64,000 nucleotides of DNA from Pseudoalteromonas piratica (GCF_000788395.1 NZ_CP009889.1:1240001-1304000); one strand, 5' to 3'. Counted from the first letter of the stretch, positions 1 through 9,469 are shown. Program-made: numbers and translations. The notes: generated by a model from the letters alone, not told the origin.

Positions 1-2
1 AA

Positions 3-128
3 CAACCGTCAGCGCAGTCAAAACCTCAAGGTAATTCAACTACCAACAAAGGTCGCAGTGATAAAAAAGGTCAAACGAAACGGCCTAAGCGTAAACCAAA
101 TAATGTGAAATTTAACGCCAACAAATAA
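3..128 (+). CDS. C-terminal end of a protein with a basic tail (5' end outside window)
   Basis: An open frame enters from the left edge and stops at 126-128. The 41 visible residues are rich in Lys, Arg, Gln and Asn. Such disordered basic tails are common at the C-terminus of DEAD-box RNA helicases (RhlE type) in marine gammaproteobacteria, but no catalytic motif is visible, so the helicase idea is only a guess. The gene converges on the CadC-type regulator gene that ends at 154. Confidence 0.55.
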   Translation, partial: QPSAQSKPQGNSTTNKGRSDKKGQTKRPKRKPNNVKFNANK

Positions 129-153
129 ACTGCAAAGTTAAGTGTAATTACGC

Positions 154-2271
154 TTACCAAGTTAAACGAATAATATCACTTTGTGCACTTAACGATTCCA
201 CCATAACTAGGGTGGAGTCGTTTGGTTGAATATCAAAATTTAAGCGAAACATGTTTTTACCTATCGCGGTACATTGCTCTGCATCTACGCTTGTTTGGGC
301 TTTTAGTGTTCGCTGACAAAGCAAGCCAACCCGCTGTTCCAATTTTGTGTAATAAAATACATCGTCAAAATAATCCCAACGATGCACATTTGCTGAGTGC
401 ACCTTGCCGAGCGCATTCACTTTTTGCCATTGCCCATCTTGTTTTGTTAAATGCCACGCCATTAAGCTTGGGTCGATTGCAACTGCACTTTTATTATCAG
501 AATGCTTTTTAAAACTCACAAACCCATCAATAACTCGACTTCGTTCATTCGTTTGCGTATTCAATTTAATAATGGCAGGTGAATTACCAACATAATGAGC
601 AAGGTATAAGTGAGTATTATCTTCATGCCATACTGGATTTTCTAAACGCTCAAGCGCTTTACTTACAAACTTCGGCGGGTGTGCTGTTTTAATCGAGTGA
701 ATATCATTAACAATAAATAAGCGCCCATCAACAACTCCCGCAATCCGATTCCCATCAAAAGAAGCAGCTATCGCACTAAGTCCTTCTGGCGTATCAAACG
801 CAACAATATCCTGCTCTTGGTTGTTGTTATTTAGTAACGTCAAGGCAAACTGATTAGCCTCTAATGAAGCATAAACGAGCGCTTTTCGCTCACCCACATA
901 CAGCGGTAAGTCCTGCGCGCCTGTTTTTTTCAATATCCGAGTATTAAAAAGGTGCGGTGTTTCGCTCTCATTCACTTGGTTTAATTTAGGCTGTGGTACT
1001 TCTTTTAAATCCAAGTAGTCACCATTGTGCTCTCTTAAGATCAAACAGCGTTCGCCACAACTTGCATAAATATCAATTGCATTAGGGGGAAGTTCGATAT
1101 CAAAAGCAAAGCCGTTATTTGCCATCTTGAACGTTGCAGCTTGGCCAAAAAAGTTACTAATAATCACACCACTGTCGTCAAACAACCATACCATGCGGTT
1201 TGCCGTAAAAGGCAGCAAGTGATTTGCAATCACATCATTGCTTATTAAATCCACAATAATTAAAGATGACTGATTGTTTTCGACTTCTCTCAAAATAGCT
1301 ATTCGCTCACCATTTTTTGACTGCGCAGCATAGTAATCACCACGACCAGAAACATTGGGTAAGGACACAGGCTCTATATTTTGCGTGTTAAAATCAAAAC
1401 GATAAATGCTGTGAGGGGTTGGATTCGTTACTTCATCTGCAAGCCATAGCCCTGACTGATCAATTTGCCAGCCTAGAATGTATTTTGGCGTATTTGCGGT
1501 TATTGCAAACGGTGTTACGTTAGTAACATTACGGTTTTCATCGAAGCTTGCAATAAAGTGTTTTACCTTCAGACCAAAGCCAGATGTAAAGACTAACTGT
1601 TTACCATCTGGCGACCAAAAACTATCGGTATAGTGTTTATCATCCCAGCTTAAACGTTGAATTTCATTCGTAATGAGATCTTTTATGTAAAGTTGCTGCG
1701 CACTGATATTTGACTCGCGATGAAGAAACACCAATTGTTGTGATACTTTATTGTAATCAGCAAATATTTCAGAACCAGATAACGTGGTTAATCGCTCAAT
1801 TGTGCTTTGTGGCGCAGCTTCGGGGATGTGTTTTGGGCTAAAAATCCAGAGTAAAAGTCCCAATACCGCCATCATCAAAACGATTAATACTGGCTTGAAA
1901 CCTTTGCGCTGTTGTTTTTGCTCTAACGATGGGGCTGTGATTTTCTCAACTGACGCCAGCCATTTATACCCTTGTTTGGGTATTGTTTTAATAAAAAGGG
2001 GTGCACGCGCATTGTCACCTAATAAATCACGTAGCTTTTTAATCGCAGCCCTAATCGATTCATCCGTTGCAGGACGCCCTGCCCAAACTACACTTTCTAT
2101 TTGCTCTCGCGAAACAATATTTGCGCGGTTTGCAACCAACAAATGCAACAAGCTAAATAACTGGGGTTCAATCGCAATGCGATTTCCTTGTTTAAAAAAC
2201 TGCTCAGAGGTAGTGCACAACTCAAACTCACCAATGCGATATCCTGCGCGTATTTCATAATTTTCTTCCAT
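154..2271 (-). CDS. CadC-type transmembrane transcriptional regulator with beta-propeller periplasmic domain
   Basis: A 705-aa one-component regulator. Residues 10-105 form an OmpR/PhoB-type winged helix (motif FIKTIPKQGYKW near 93-104). Residues about 126-145 form a single membrane helix. The remaining ~550 residues, outside the membrane, look like TolB/WD40-type beta-propeller blades (repeats such as FWSPDGKQLVF). By analogy with CadC and ToxR the protein binds DNA from the inner membrane and senses a periplasmic signal; the ligand is unknown. It is divergent from the serine hydrolase gene starting at 2427 with a 155-bp shared promoter region, so that gene is the obvious candidate target. 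There is no strong ribosome-binding site before the ATG. Confidence 0.85.
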   Translation of the reverse strand: MEENYEIRAGYRIGEFELCTTSEQFFKQGNRIAIEPQLFSLLHLLVANRANIVSREQIESVVWAGRPATDESIRAAIKKLRDLLGDNARAPLFIKTIPKQGYKWLASVEKITAPSLEQKQQRKGFKPVLIVLMMAVLGLLLWIFSPKHIPEAAPQSTIERLTTLSGSEIFADYNKVSQQLVFLHRESNISAQQLYIKDLITNEIQRLSWDDKHYTDSFWSPDGKQLVFTSGFGLKVKHFIASFDENRNVTNVTPFAITANTPKYILGWQIDQSGLWLADEVTNPTPHSIYRFDFNTQNIEPVSLPNVSGRGDYYAAQSKNGERIAILREVENNQSSLIIVDLISNDVIANHLLPFTANRMVWLFDDSGVIISNFFGQAATFKMANNGFAFDIELPPNAIDIYASCGERCLILREHNGDYLDLKEVPQPKLNQVNESETPHLFNTRILKKTGAQDLPLYVGERKALVYASLEANQFALTLLNNNNQEQDIVAFDTPEGLSAIAASFDGNRIAGVVDGRLFIVNDIHSIKTAHPPKFVSKALERLENPVWHEDNTHLYLAHYVGNSPAIIKLNTQTNERSRVIDGFVSFKKHSDNKSAVAIDPSLMAWHLTKQDGQWQKVNALGKVHSANVHRWDYFDDVFYYTKLEQRVGLLCQRTLKAQTSVDAEQCTAIGKNMFRLNFDIQPNDSTLVMVESLSAQSDIIRLTW

Positions 2272-2426
2272 TTAAAACAATACCTTATTGAGTTGTGACT
2301 TTTTGTGAACACGCTATTTTTGCATACTATCACAAGACATAACAAAACTTTCTTTGAATTTAGAAAAGCATTAAGCAAATCATGTTGCCATCACTTCGTC
2401 GTAATTAATAATCAAAAGGTGAATAC

Positions 2427-4256
2427 GTGAAATCTTTGTATTTTTTGATAAGTTTGTTACTTACAAGCTTAATTTTTAGCTATACCAACCTAGCCCATGC
2501 AAACAACAAACATGCGCTTGATAAACAAATAAATGAAATAGTAATAAAACATAAAATACCCTCGATTGCTTACGCAATCATAGAGCCTGGCAAGCCGCAA
2601 TATATCAAGGTAATCGGTAACGCCAATCAAAAACAGGCTCTACAAGCTACAACGTCAACTCAATACCGAATAGGTTCCGTGAGTAAACTGTTCGTTGGAA
2701 TTGCTGCATTGCAATTAATTGAACAAAATAAACTGTCTTTTGACGATACACTCAAAACCTTATTACCTGACTTGGAATATCATAACCCATGGGCCGATAG
2801 CCACCCCATTAAACTGATCCATTTATTGGAAAACACAGCAGGTTGGCGAGAAATCTCGTTAAGCGAATTTGCTTATTCCAACAATCCTCCTATGTCATTA
2901 GAGCAAGTTCTGGCGGTTAATCCCGATAGCCGCACCTCTCGTTGGCCTGCCGGCACACGTCATGCTTACACCAACACAGCATCAACTGTTGTCGCACTGA
3001 TTATCGAAAAAGTGACCGGGGTTGCTTTTGAAAGTTACGTTGAAGAACACATTCTCAAGCCGCTTGCGATGGAAAATACGACCTATGAAGGTTTTGAATC
3101 AGAAGCGTTAGCAACAGGGTATCGTAAACATAAACCTGTCGATTATAAACACATTCTGATGAAACCAGCGGGTGCGATATCTTCAACAATCACCGACATG
3201 GCAAAGCTGTTAACGCTATTCATTAAAAAAGACTCGACAATATTAAGTAATGATATGCTGAGCAGAATGGGATTCTCACATTCTACCAACGTAGGTAAAT
3301 TTGATGCTGGTTACGGTATTACAAATTCAGCACGTTTTTATAAAGGTGTAAAATATCGTGGTCACGATGGGTCATTGCCCGGCTGGATGACTGAATTCGT
3401 TTACTCGCCAAAATTCAATGCTGGGTTTGTGTTATTACAAAACAGTGATAATGCTCGAGCAATCCGAGAAATTGGTTTTGCTATCAGTAAATCGTTAGAG
3501 AAATATACCGACACAAACGCGCATAAGCCTTCCCCTATTCCAGCGGCTTTAATGGAACAATCTGGCTATTATCAATATATCAATCCGCGCTTCCAAAACC
3601 GCTACTTTCTTGAGCGCCTTAGTGCATTTAACAAATTACACATAACACCTGATGGCGCCTCTTTTAAGCAAGTTTTCCCGCCTGGCTGGCAGCGTTCTCT
3701 TACATTGAATGGTGAAAGTGATTGGCAAAACAGCCATGGGAATGTAGTAATGAAGCAAGGTGTTGATCCCATCGAAGGACTGGTTTTTCACTATGGCGAT
3801 CGTGTATTTAAACCAGTTTCAGCGCTCAATGCATGTGCAGATAAACTCATTTTATTTATTTGGCTAATACTATTACTGGGTATGTGCTTTTACAGCATTA
3901 TTTGGCCCATTCAAGTTAAGCGTAAAAAGCTTACAAACCAATTTGCTATATCACTTCGCAAAAACGTGTCATCTGCCGCGCTATCAAGCTTGCTGTTTTT
4001 AGTATTACTTGGGTTAGGCTTAGCCGAACCAATTGCACGCTTAGGTACACTGAGTATTTTCTCAATCGGCATCTTGTTTAGCAGTTTAATGATGTTGGTA
4101 ACGAGTGCTTTAACGCTGCGCTGTTTATATTTGGTTAAATCGAAGCTAACGCATAAAACGTTTTTTATTTTCTCTATGATTTTTATCTCTTTACAAAGCA
4201 TCATTGTTATTTATTTAGCATGGCATGGTGCCATTGGACTGCGCACTTGGGCATAA
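2427..4256 (+). CDS. Membrane-anchored serine hydrolase, class C beta-lactamase/PBP4* family
   Basis: A 609-aa exported protein with a signal peptide at residues 1-25. The beta-lactamase-fold motifs are complete: S84-V-S-K87 (nucleophile and general base), Y181-T-N183 and H313-D-G315. The family includes D-aminopeptidases, esterases and penicillin-binding-like hydrolases, so the substrate cannot be read from the sequence. After the catalytic domain (to ~350) and a linker domain, the C-terminus has about four membrane helices (roughly 465-485, 515-535, 542-570 and 578-600), which tether the enzyme to the inner membrane facing the periplasm. It is divergent from the CadC-type regulator and followed by a long spacer, so it is probably transcribed alone. 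Confidence 0.85.
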   Translation: MKSLYFLISLLLTSLIFSYTNLAHANNKHALDKQINEIVIKHKIPSIAYAIIEPGKPQYIKVIGNANQKQALQATTSTQYRIGSVSKLFVGIAALQLIEQNKLSFDDTLKTLLPDLEYHNPWADSHPIKLIHLLENTAGWREISLSEFAYSNNPPMSLEQVLAVNPDSRTSRWPAGTRHAYTNTASTVVALIIEKVTGVAFESYVEEHILKPLAMENTTYEGFESEALATGYRKHKPVDYKHILMKPAGAISSTITDMAKLLTLFIKKDSTILSNDMLSRMGFSHSTNVGKFDAGYGITNSARFYKGVKYRGHDGSLPGWMTEFVYSPKFNAGFVLLQNSDNARAIREIGFAISKSLEKYTDTNAHKPSPIPAALMEQSGYYQYINPRFQNRYFLERLSAFNKLHITPDGASFKQVFPPGWQRSLTLNGESDWQNSHGNVVMKQGVDPIEGLVFHYGDRVFKPVSALNACADKLILFIWLILLLGMCFYSIIWPIQVKRKKLTNQFAISLRKNVSSAALSSLLFLVLLGLGLAEPIARLGTLSIFSIGILFSSLMMLVTSALTLRCLYLVKSKLTHKTFFIFSMIFISLQSIIVIYLAWHGAIGLRTWA

Positions 4257-4264
4257 GCCTAATT

Positions 4265-4462
4265 TAACCTGAACCCGGAGTAAGAAGTTAACTAGTAACA
4301 TGTAATATATGTATTTTATTGTTTTAAACTTTTTAGCTTGATAGTTTTTCTTAGTACAAGGCAAATTTGAGCGCCAATAGCTCGTCTATTGCAAACTAAT
4401 TTAACGCAATAATAAGTTAAAGTTGCAGCTAGAAAGTAATTTATTATTCCGAGTTCAGGTTA
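4265..4462. repeat. MITE-like element, ~198 bp, with 19-bp imperfect terminal inverted repeats
   Basis: The ends 4265-4283 (taacctgaacccggagtaa) and 4444-4462 are inverted repeats matching at 17 of 19 positions. The interior is AT-rich, non-coding and not itself palindromic. This architecture suggests a non-autonomous miniature transposable element. No second copy was found in the window and a target-site duplication is not clear. Confidence 0.5.
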
Positions 4463-4470
4463 TATACATA

Positions 4471-4500
4471 CCCATGTTTAATTTCACTTCTAAACGTGGG
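4471..4500. terminator. Weak hairpin downstream of serine hydrolase
   Basis: The arms cccatgttta (4471-4480) and taaacgtggg (4491-4500) pair at 9 of 10 positions around a 10-base loop. There is no long T-run, so it may be only a secondary structure. Confidence 0.35.
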
Positions 4501-4534
4501 TAAAAATTGTTATTCGCAATCTAACGATTGTTCA

Positions 4535-4572
4535 AAAAGTGCTGGCAACAAGCAAAGGTTGCCAGCACTTTT
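4535..4572. terminator. Strong hairpin, probable bidirectional terminator
   Basis: A perfect 15-bp stem (4535-4549 with 4558-4572) has an 8-base loop. The A-tract on the left arm and T-tract on the right arm allow intrinsic termination in either direction. It isolates the downstream iron-uptake operon. Confidence 0.75.
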
Positions 4573-4742
4573 CTAAACGACCTTACACCCCTATTTTAAT
4601 GGCTCCTATGGGTATAAAGATCCGCTTCTTACATCGCTTTCAGTTTTCTAACATGTGTTGGTGTCTTTCCTAATGAGATAAAACTCATAAAAATCAATGT
4701 GACAGAATAAAGGTACAAATGAAAATAACGCAATAACGATAT

Positions 4743-4757
4743 TGAGATCGATTATCA
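4743..4757. promoter_or_regulatory. Candidate Fur box upstream of siderophore receptor
   Basis: The sequence tgagatcgattatca matches the 7-1-7 Fur dyad (tgataat-n-attatca) at 11 of 14 positions. It lies 56 bp before the receptor start, where repression by Fe-Fur would be expected. It was recognised by eye, not by a scored matrix. Confidence 0.45.
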
Positions 4758-4812
4758 TTTAGATTACTATGTTCGCAAATTTTTTAGTTACTCTCAATAT
4801 TAGGTCTTTGTT

Positions 4813-6948
4813 ATGAAATCTCGCGCATTTAAATTAAGTGCCCTATACCTTGCAACAACCTCTCTGCTAGCAACACCTGTTTTGGCAAATGATGAAACAG
4901 ATGACAACATCGAAAAAATCGAGGTGCTAGGGAAAAACCACGCAAACTATTTGGCTGTTGAATCAGAAACGGCCTCTAAACTAGGTATTTCGATCAAAGA
5001 AACACCGCAATCGGTGCGCGTCATTACCCGCGCATTAATGAACGACTTTTCACTGGATGATGTCAACCAAGTACTTGAAACAACCCCTGGCGTTTCTGTT
5101 GAAAAAATTGAAACCGATCGTACTTATTACAAAGCACGTGGTTTTGATATCACCAACTTCCAAGTAGACGGCCTTGGTTTACCACAAGAGCGCGGGTCAC
5201 TACAGGGCACGCTCGACACTGCAATTTACCAACGAGTTGAAGTGGTTATGGGTGCTAATGGCATGATGACAGGCGCCGGTAACCCTTCAGCCACAGTAAA
5301 CTTTATTCGCAAACGTCCAACGGATGATTTACGTGCAAATGTGTCATTCACTGCAGGCTCTTGGTCAAATAAGCGTTTAGATGCAGATTTGTCAGGCCGT
5401 TTTAATGACTATGCTGCAGGTCGTGCTGTAGTCGTAAAACAAAAGCGTGATTCGTATCTTGACCGTTACAGTGTAGAACGTGATGTATTCTATGGTATTG
5501 CAGAGTTAAACCTTACTGATACAACAACGCTAACAACCAGCCTTACTTACCAACAAAATGATGCTGATAGCCCTCTTTGGGGTGCACTTGCATTGTATGA
5601 TTCACAAGGTAACCCAACAAATTACGATACCTCGACTTCAACAGCAGCTGATTGGGCTTACTGGGATAACACGTCAGAGCAGGCGTTTGTAGAGTTAGAA
5701 CAACTTGTTGGTGATAACTGGAGTGTGATTGCACGTTACGCACATACACAAACAGAGCAAGACTCTAATCTCTTTTACGTTTATGGTACACCAGATGCAG
5801 AAACAGGTTTAGGCTTAACCGGCTACGCAAGTGACTATCAGTTGAAAGACCGCCTCAACTTATTTGATGTGTACACCAAAGGTAGCTTTGAACTTTTTGG
5901 TCAGGAACATTTAATTGCCGCTGGTGCAAGTATTGCTGATATGGCGTATGAAGATAGATCGCTTTATGACTACACCACTGGCAATGGTTTCCCACCTATG
6001 CCAGATCTGAATGAGTGGGATGGTGTTGCACCTGTTCCAGTATTAAAAGACGGTCTCAATGGCTCTCGTGTTGATAGTGAACAAGTATCCGAATACGTTT
6101 CTGCACGATTCTCAATTTCTGATGACTTAAAACTACTAGCAGGTATTCGTCACACAGCTTGGGAAACCAGCGGTCTTTCTTACGGTAACGATAAGTCACG
6201 TGATGTGAGCGATACCACGTCACACTTAGGTACAGTTTATCAAATTAACGATGACATTAATGTTTATGCATCGTACAGCGAAACATTTGCCCCGCAAGCA
6301 GAGCAAGATATTAACGGTCAAACGCTTGATCCAATTAGCGGCGATACTAAAGAAATTGGTATTAAAACCGAATTATTTAATGACCTAATGATGGTGAATG
6401 TGGCGCTTTTTGATACCGAGCAGAAAAACATTGCTGTTGCCGATACTGAAAACTCAACACCGGACAACACAGTTCACATTGCTGCACCAGGTATTCAATC
6501 ACAAGGTTTTGAATTGGAACTCAGTGGTGAAATTGGCTATGGCGTAAGTGCAAACTTAGGTTATACCTACACCGATATCGACGTTTCCGATACTTTCAAT
6601 GCAGGAAATACCGAAGCGCAATTAGTCAAAGACTACACACCTAAACAAGTATTCAAGCTTGCAGCTAAATATGATGCGGCATTTCTTGAAGGCTTAACCT
6701 TTGGTATGAATATGCGTTGGCAAGACGATATTAGCCGCGTGCAAAAGCAAACGCCTTATGTGGTGACCGAGCAAAGCGCTTATGCATTAGTTAACTTTAT
6801 GGCGAGTTATGAGATCAACTCTCAACTTAGTCTAACTGCCAATGTAAACAATGTATTTGATAAAAAATACCTTAACTCATTGTACTGGGCTCAAGGTTAC
6901 TACGGCGCACCTCGTAATTATGCGTTATCGCTTAATTGGTCGCTTTAA
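4813..6948 (+). CDS. TonB-dependent ferric-siderophore receptor, FhuE/FpvA family
   Basis: A 711-aa outer-membrane receptor. It has a signal peptide at 1-25, a short TonB-box region (IEKIEVLG near 32-39), then a plug domain beginning KETPQSVRVITR, which is typical of FhuE/FpvA-type hydroxamate or mixed siderophore receptors. The remainder forms the 22-strand barrel and ends in the expected C-terminal aromatic strand (LSLNWSL). It would import a ferric siderophore using TonB energy. A candidate Fur box lies upstream and a PepSY membrane protein gene downstream, supporting an iron-uptake role. No siderophore biosynthesis genes are nearby, so the ligand may be a xenosiderophore. Confidence 0.9.
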   Translation: MKSRAFKLSALYLATTSLLATPVLANDETDDNIEKIEVLGKNHANYLAVESETASKLGISIKETPQSVRVITRALMNDFSLDDVNQVLETTPGVSVEKIETDRTYYKARGFDITNFQVDGLGLPQERGSLQGTLDTAIYQRVEVVMGANGMMTGAGNPSATVNFIRKRPTDDLRANVSFTAGSWSNKRLDADLSGRFNDYAAGRAVVVKQKRDSYLDRYSVERDVFYGIAELNLTDTTTLTTSLTYQQNDADSPLWGALALYDSQGNPTNYDTSTSTAADWAYWDNTSEQAFVELEQLVGDNWSVIARYAHTQTEQDSNLFYVYGTPDAETGLGLTGYASDYQLKDRLNLFDVYTKGSFELFGQEHLIAAGASIADMAYEDRSLYDYTTGNGFPPMPDLNEWDGVAPVPVLKDGLNGSRVDSEQVSEYVSARFSISDDLKLLAGIRHTAWETSGLSYGNDKSRDVSDTTSHLGTVYQINDDINVYASYSETFAPQAEQDINGQTLDPISGDTKEIGIKTELFNDLMMVNVALFDTEQKNIAVADTENSTPDNTVHIAAPGIQSQGFELELSGEIGYGVSANLGYTYTDIDVSDTFNAGNTEAQLVKDYTPKQVFKLAAKYDAAFLEGLTFGMNMRWQDDISRVQKQTPYVVTEQSAYALVNFMASYEINSQLSLTANVNNVFDKKYLNSLYWAQGYYGAPRNYALSLNWSL

Positions 6949-6963
6949 TAGAGCTTAAAACGT

Positions 6964-6990
6964 AAAGGTCGCTTAATGCGGCCTTTTGTT
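6964..6990 (+). terminator. Hairpin between receptor and PepSY gene
   Basis: The arms aaaggtcgc (6964-6972) and gcggccttt (6978-6986) pair with one G-T and are followed by a T-rich tract. It may attenuate transcription between the highly expressed receptor and the downstream membrane protein. Confidence 0.55.
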
Positions 6991-7016
6991 GTTTTACAAA
7001 CTAACGTCACTGAATT

Positions 7017-8120
7017 ATGAAAAAGAAACTCCACCTTTGGCATCGCTATTTAGGCTTAGTAATAGCATTACCACTGATAATAATTTCGCTCACAGGCAGT
7101 ATTTTAGTCTTCAAGGAAGAGATAGATCACCTTATTATGCCGGAGCTTGCCACTGTAAACGCATCACCTGGCAGCCGCCTAAGTTATGATAGCCTTCACA
7201 ATACCATTAAACAAAATCTACCAAATTATGAAGTGGGTAGCTGGGAAGTCTTCGATGATGGCAAAACCGCTGATCGGGTATATGTACTAGAACACGGTAC
7301 AGACACATGGTCAAAAGTATATTTAGATCAATATCAGGGTATTGTCCGTGCCGCACCACAGCCGGTCGACTATTACCTAACCGATTGGCTATTAGACTTA
7401 CACTATAAGTTTTTAATTGGCGATACTGGCCTTTGGTTTACAGGTATCATATCGCTTATTTTGATGTTTATGGGCATCTCTGGCTTAGTAATTTATCGCC
7501 AATTTTGGAAAAAATTTTTCACCTTACGTGTAAAAGTTAAACGCATGGCCTTTTTTAGCGATTTACATAAATTAGTGGGCATTTGGTCAGCCCCTATTTT
7601 ACTGATATTAGGTTTTACTGGTGTCTATTGGAATATTTCAGAAATTATTCACCACGAATTTGAGCACGCGGATGAGCCACCGCATTTAGTTCAAGGCGCT
7701 TTATATAACCCGCAATTATCTATCGACAGCTTAATGGCAACCGCTAAAACCCAAATGGGCGGATTCAGAGCCACCTATTTAATGTTCCCTTATGAGCCCG
7801 ACTTACCCATCACCTTTTTTGGCGAAGTGGCTAATACCAGCTTTGTCACCAGTGAATATGCATCTGTCGTGAGCTTTGATAAGGAGACAGGTAAACAACT
7901 GCCTAATTATGATATTCGCGAAGCACCGTTTTTTTTAGTTGTGGTGGATAGCTTTAGAAAGCTGCATTTTGGCTATTTTGCAGGCTTAACAAGCCGTATT
8001 ATTTGGTGCTTAATCGGTTTAACACCGCTTATTTTTGCAATTACAGGCTGTTATTTATGGCTAAAACGCAGAAAGCCAACTCGTCGCAGACAAGACTCTA
8101 GCGCATATAGTGCCGCTTAA
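7017..8120 (+). CDS. PepSY-associated TM protein (iron-regulated membrane protein, PiuB-like)
   Basis: A 367-aa inner-membrane protein with PepSY_TM architecture. There is a membrane helix at ~13-35, a periplasmic PepSY-like segment, helices near 143-165 and 188-212, a second periplasmic segment, and a last helix near 328-348 followed by a basic tail. Members of this family often sit beside siderophore receptors and are thought to act in periplasmic ferric-siderophore reduction or iron release, though the biochemistry is poorly defined. It lies 68 bp after the receptor and before a strong terminator, so the two form an operon. The start is supported by the typical MKKKLHLWHRYLGL beginning; the ribosome-binding site is weak. 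Confidence 0.85.
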   Translation: MKKKLHLWHRYLGLVIALPLIIISLTGSILVFKEEIDHLIMPELATVNASPGSRLSYDSLHNTIKQNLPNYEVGSWEVFDDGKTADRVYVLEHGTDTWSKVYLDQYQGIVRAAPQPVDYYLTDWLLDLHYKFLIGDTGLWFTGIISLILMFMGISGLVIYRQFWKKFFTLRVKVKRMAFFSDLHKLVGIWSAPILLILGFTGVYWNISEIIHHEFEHADEPPHLVQGALYNPQLSIDSLMATAKTQMGGFRATYLMFPYEPDLPITFFGEVANTSFVTSEYASVVSFDKETGKQLPNYDIREAPFFLVVVDSFRKLHFGYFAGLTSRIIWCLIGLTPLIFAITGCYLWLKRRKPTRRRQDSSAYSAA

Positions 8121-8173
8121 TTAAATACTTTGCCGAACATGCTTCAATAAGGGCAATGTGTAGCCTATCAAAA

Positions 8174-8207
8174 TCAACACCTAAACATTTACATATTTAG
8201 GTGTTGA
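8174..8207. terminator. Terminator of the siderophore receptor operon
   Basis: A perfect 12-bp stem, tcaacacctaaa (8174-8185) with tttaggtgttga (8196-8207), followed by an A/T-rich tract. Confidence 0.65.
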
Positions 8208-8265
8208 AAAATCACCCGTGCAGACCCACTATTAGATATGTATTAACTTTGTAGTTGTCTCCGTT

Positions 8266-8541
8266 ATGCTTCGCTGGTTGTTTGTCGTTACAGTCGTATT
8301 TATGGCGCTTAATGTAAGCTCTGCGACTGCTTGTGCCTCCGATACTCAAGCCAGTGTGACAACGCATGATACTGCCGAGTTTACCTATCACGATCAAAAT
8401 GATTTTGATGATTTCCCTCCCCAGGCTTCACCCAATAGTCAGGCTAACAACCGTTATAAGCATTACCAGAAAGTTGCTTATTTACTTAATCTAACGCCTG
8501 TTTCAATTCAACCAATTAGAGCACCACCTAGCGTTCGTTAG
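8266..8541 (+). CDS. Small secreted protein of unknown function
   Basis: A 91-aa reading frame with a good signal peptide (hydrophobic 4-20, likely cleavage after ATA or ACA near 22-24). The mature part is acidic and His/Asp-rich, then Pro/Asn-rich, with no recognised domain. The upstream ribosome-binding site is weak, which lowers confidence. It is followed 50 bp later by the CBS-domain gene in the same direction. It might be a small periplasmic metal-binding protein given the His/Asp cluster at ~34-47, but that is speculation. Confidence 0.5.
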   Translation: MLRWLFVVTVVFMALNVSSATACASDTQASVTTHDTAEFTYHDQNDFDDFPPQASPNSQANNRYKHYQKVAYLLNLTPVSIQPIRAPPSVR

Positions 8542-8591
8542 TTTTTAATTCGTCTTAAATCTAACAATTAACATTATTAAAGGTGGTCGTT

Positions 8592-9182
8592 ATGAACCAA
8601 TTTACAGCATTTTCAACTAAGCCATTACTTGAAGGCGCACACTTATTCGCTCAAACACATTTAGATACTGGTATTTCACTGTCTAGCCCTGCCTCATTTG
8701 CGATGCATGGCTTTCACCTTGAACCATTGCAATACATTGATATTGAAACTAGTTTAGATGACGCAACCCGTATTTTAGAAAAAACACATATGCGCACCAG
8801 TTTCGTTGTCGATAGCCAAAATCAGTTAAAAGGGGTTATTTCTAAGGCCCGTTTAGCTAGTAGTTATGTGCTTAAAACGGCTGCTAAAAAAGGCTTAACA
8901 CGCGCGCAATTAACGATTGGCGATATCATGGTAAAACTTGCTGAAATAGACACAGTATCCGAGCTAATGCTTGCTAATGCAAAAGTGGGAGATGTGTTAA
9001 AAACCATGGAAAAAGCCAGCTATGAATACTTGCTGGTAACTGGAGCAAATCAAAGTGAGTTACGTGGTTATTTTGATTTAATTGATATTGCAAAAATGAC
9101 AGGCTATTCACTCAATCAGGCAAAAAGTGCGAAAACGTTTAGCCAATTGGTTGACTCATTGGTTAATCATAACGAAATTTAA
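8592..9182 (+). CDS. CBS-domain protein
   Basis: A 196-aa cytoplasmic protein with two CBS motifs. The first (~45-110) contains the strand DQNQLKGV-like pattern SFVVDSQNQLKGVISK; the second (~135-185) contains SYEYLLVTGANQSELRGYF. CBS pairs usually bind adenine nucleotides and regulate attached or partner proteins; here no catalytic domain is attached. I place the start at the ATG at 8592 because an aaaggtgg ribosome-binding site precedes it at ~8579-8586; a GTG three codons upstream overlaps that site and is less likely. The 3' end is followed by a clear terminator. Confidence 0.8.
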   Translation: MNQFTAFSTKPLLEGAHLFAQTHLDTGISLSSPASFAMHGFHLEPLQYIDIETSLDDATRILEKTHMRTSFVVDSQNQLKGVISKARLASSYVLKTAAKKGLTRAQLTIGDIMVKLAEIDTVSELMLANAKVGDVLKTMEKASYEYLLVTGANQSELRGYFDLIDIAKMTGYSLNQAKSAKTFSQLVDSLVNHNEI

Positions 9183-9189
9183 GATAAAA

Positions 9190-9210
9190 TCGCCCAGTGT
9201 TACTGGGCGA
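9190..9210. terminator. Terminator after CBS-domain gene
   Basis: A perfect 8-bp G+C-rich stem, tcgcccag (9190-9197) with ctgggcga (9203-9210). It lies between convergent genes and may serve both. Confidence 0.55.
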
Positions 9211-9241
9211 GAAGCTCTTTGCGGGCACAATACAAGCATTA

Positions 9242-9469
9242 CTAGCGGCTAAATCGAAATTTCTCACCCGCTTTTAGCTTCAAAATAAAAAATACAACCA
9301 GCAACACGCTGCCGAGCATTATAAAGCTAAGAGAAAGCGGTAAAAGAAAAAAAGCTTCCTTTAAAAACCCATTTTCATCAACTTTTATACCAATAAAAAG
9401 ATACGTCAAATAAGCGATAAGCGCTGAGCTAAAACATGCAATTGACGGCCAAATACTTCTAAACAACAT
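9242..9469 (-). CDS. Small two-helix membrane protein, DUF3955-like
   Basis: A 75-aa protein with two membrane helices (about 9-29 and 42-65) joined by the segment KVDENGFLKEAFFLLP. This linker closely resembles the DUF3955 pattern (D..G.L.E.FFLIP). Function is unknown in the family. The stop is followed by the basic residues of a cytoplasmic tail. It converges on the CBS-domain gene. The short length and absence of a strong ribosome-binding site leave some doubt, but the family-like central motif argues it is real. Confidence 0.6.
   Translation of the reverse strand: MLFRSIWPSIACFSSALIAYLTYLFIGIKVDENGFLKEAFFLLPLSLSFIMLGSVLLVVFFILKLKAGEKFRFSR

Noticed and set aside
2097..2378. A 93-codon minus-strand frame overlapping the start of the CadC-type gene
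   Set aside because: It lies in another frame of a well-supported gene and has no family resemblance.
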